A stretch of 6,771 bases of DNA from NCBI GenBank assembly GCA_025350345.1, contig JANXYA010000408.1:1-6771 (forward strand), read 5' to 3'. The notes under the pieces were generated by a model, which was given only the letters and a program-made list of their open reading frames with translations, did not search any database and was not told where the DNA came from. This DNA is from Gammaproteobacteria bacterium. Its GTDB lineage: Bacteria; Pseudomonadota; Gammaproteobacteria; Steroidobacterales; Steroidobacteraceae. A program made the translations under genes and the position numbers. This document shows positions 5,430 through 6,771 of this stretch, piece after piece; the first letter of the stretch is position 1, and every line of letters begins with the position of its first letter.

Positions 5430-6631
5430 ATCCGGGCTGGCTGCTGGCGATCGCGGGTCTTGCCGCCGCCCTTGCGCTCGCGTTGCTGGCCTGGCTGCTC
5501 GTGCGGCAGCAGCGCGCGGCGCTCGGCCAGGTGCAGGCCCAGCTGGGCGCCACCGTCGCGGAGCTGGCCAACAACGCCCTGCGTAACAATACGGACATGT
5601 TCCTGAAGCTGGCGCGTGAATCTCTGGCGCGCGAGCAGAGCGCCGGGCAGGCGACGCTGCGCGAGCGCGAGGCCGCGCTCGGGCAGCTGGTGGAACCGCT
5701 CGCCAAGGCGCTGGAGAAAACCGAGCAGCAGCTGGTCGGTCTTGAACGCGAACGTCGCGATGCCTTCAGCAGCCTGCGCACGCAGATTGAACAGCTGACT
5801 CTGGGACAGAGCGCCCTGCAGCGCGAGACCCGCAACCTGGTCGGGGCGCTGCGCCGGCCCGAGGTGCGCGGCCGCTGGGGCGAGCTGACCCTGCGCCGCG
5901 TCGTCTAAGTCGCCGGCATGTCCGAGTACTGCGATTTCTCCGAACAGGCCACCGTGGCCGGGGTAACCGGGGCCATGCGCCCGGATCTGATTGTGCGCAT
6001 GCCGGAAGGGCGCGAACTGGTGGTCGATGCCAAGACGCCGCTCGATGCCTACCTGGATGCGATCGACGCCACCAGCGATGAGGCGCGGGCCGCGGCCCTG
6101 AGCCGCCATGCCCAGCAGCTCGAGGCCCGCGTGCGGGAGCTGGCGAGCAAGGCGTACTGGAGCCAATTCAAGAAAAGCCCGGAGTTTGCCGTGCTGTTCC
6201 TGCCCGGCGATCAGTTCCTCAGCGCCGCGCTGACCGAGCGGCCCGAGCTGCTGGAAAATGCCATGCGCCAGGGCATCGTGCTCGCCACGCCGGCCACGCT
6301 GATCGCCCTGTTCAAGGCGGTCGCCTACGGCTGGCGCCAGTCGGCGGTCGCCGAGAACGCTGCCCGGATCCTCGAGCTCGGGCAGGAGCTGCATCGGCGC
6401 CTGGGCAGCTTCGTCGGCCATGTCAATCGGGTCGGTCAACGCCTGGACGCCGCGGTCGAAGCCCATAACAATGCGGTCGGCTCGCTGGAGCGCCAGGTGA
6501 TGCCGCAGGCGCGCCGGTTCACCGAACTGGGCGCGATCAGCACTGAGCCCCTGCCCGAACTCGCAGCCATTGACCGCCTGGCGCGCAGCGTCAATCTGCA
6601 TCCGGACGATCAGGCGGCGAAGAGCGAATGA
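5426..6631 (+). pseudogene. rmuC: RmuC DNA recombination protein, interrupted by an in-frame TAA
   Basis: RmuC is a membrane-anchored coiled-coil protein with a nuclease-like core, linked in E. coli to limiting inversion at short inverted repeats; its biochemistry is poorly known. The frame has 402 codons from GTG 5426 to TGA 6629-6631, but codon 161 (5906-5908) is TAA. The first part (5426-5908) encodes 160 residues. A membrane helix spans about 5-26 (WLLAIAGLAAALALALLAWL), an Ala/Gln/Glu-rich coiled coil about 28-135, and the conserved LRRPEVRGRWGELTLRRVV 142-160. The second part, in the same frame, resumes with VAGMSEYCDF and carries RPDLIV (185-190) and VVDAKTPLDAYLD (199-211). It continues through YWSQFKKSPEFAVLFLPGDQFL to the end without another stop. 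Relatives usually have a glutamate here (VVE.AGM), so one GAA-to-TAA change explains it. An ATG at 5918 could allow restart, but it has no good Shine-Dalgarno. The GTG start overlaps the mupP stop (GTGA), and the end overlaps the next start (ATGA). Confidence 0.5.
5906..5908 (+). other. Premature ochre codon within rmuC
   Basis: The in-frame codons read CGC CGC GTC GTC TAA GTC GCC GGC ATG. The frame before (from 5426) and after (from 5918) is the same, so this is a substitution and not a frameshift. Both flanks are conserved RmuC sequence. The codon either inactivates the gene or is an error in the sequence. Confidence 0.5.
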
Positions 6632-6771
6632 GCGGGGCCGTCGCGCCGGATGACACCGCGATCCGGCAATACGTGGCGCCGCCTGGGCTGCTGGCCGGTC
6701 GCGTCATCGCCATCACCGGCGCCGGTGACGGGGTGGGCCGGGCGGTGGCGCTGGCCGCCGCCGAACGGGGA
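6628..6771 (+). CDS. Short-chain dehydrogenase/reductase, YciK-like, N-terminal 48 codons (cut by window edge)
   Basis: The frame opens with ATG at 6628-6630, overlapping the rmuC stop as ATGA, and runs off the right edge. The 48 visible residues contain YVAPPGLLAGRVIAITGAGD (15-34) followed by GVGRAVALAAAERG. This is the Rossmann nucleotide-binding motif TGxGxGxG (here TGAGDGVG) of short-chain dehydrogenases, and it sits in the 'LL..R.I..TGA.DG.GR..A' context I associate with YciK-family oxidoreductases. In Pseudomonas a gene of this family follows mupP, which fits. The catalytic Ser-Tyr-Lys residues lie outside the window and the physiological substrate of YciK is not established, so I give no symbol. 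The weak AAGAG just upstream (6620-6624) and the stop overlap suggest that its translation depends partly on ribosomes finishing rmuC. Confidence 0.5.
   Translation, partial: MSGAVAPDDTAIRQYVAPPGLLAGRVIAITGAGDGVGRAVALAAAERG

Noticed and set aside
5426..5908. First rmuC part as a complete 160-residue membrane protein of its own
   Set aside because: It ends within a conserved RmuC segment that continues in the same frame after the TAA, so it is a truncated fragment and not a separate gene.
5906..5908. Programmed stop-codon readthrough or recoding at TAA
   Set aside because: TAA is not a known selenocysteine or pyrrolysine codon, no stimulatory structure is evident, and no other gene here suggests an altered genetic code. 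Mutation or error is simpler.
5294..6601. Minus-strand open frame of 435 codons antisense to mupP and rmuC
   Set aside because: Its uninterrupted length is tempting because rmuC itself is broken, but the plus-strand RmuC and MupP motifs are clear. The antisense translation is low-complexity with no family features.

Overview
This is a GC-rich, gene-dense stretch of chromosome, almost certainly from a gammaproteobacterium. Three things point that way. UbiG implies ubiquinone synthesis, which is a pseudomonadotal trait. GyrA aligns residue for residue with the Escherichia coli protein through the active site. The set gyrA/serC plus ubiG/mupP/short-chain dehydrogenase resembles the neighbourhood known from Pseudomonas. 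I cannot place it to genus. I see no insertion sequence, phage gene, tRNA, rRNA, CRISPR array or other accessory element. This is a housekeeping region.

The layout is divergent, with both gene groups reading outward from a 95-base spacer (3914-4008). On the minus strand, leftward, are gyrA (DNA gyrase subunit A), a 72-base gap with no visible terminator, serC (phosphoserine aminotransferase), and one base later the first 50 codons of serA (phosphoglycerate dehydrogenase), cut by the window edge. SerA and SerC catalyse consecutive steps of serine synthesis. On the plus strand, rightward, are ubiG (ubiquinone O-methyltransferase), a HAD phosphatase that looks like MupP (MurNAc-6-phosphate phosphatase) more than Gph, rmuC, and the start of a YciK-like short-chain dehydrogenase, cut by the right edge. 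The four rightward genes are joined by three 4-base start/stop overlaps (GTGA, GTGA, ATGA), so they almost certainly form one translationally coupled operon.

The main anomaly is in rmuC. A single in-frame TAA at 5906-5908 interrupts an otherwise intact 402-codon frame inside a conserved segment. It separates the membrane anchor and coiled coil from the nuclease-like core. It is either a recent nonsense mutation or a sequence error.

No unknown biological system is evident. The points worth a second look are the broken rmuC, the MupP assignment (a link to peptidoglycan recycling), the compact divergent promoter region, and the natural threonine at GyrA position 83. Reading frames were taken from the sequence; family comparisons are from memory, without database searches.
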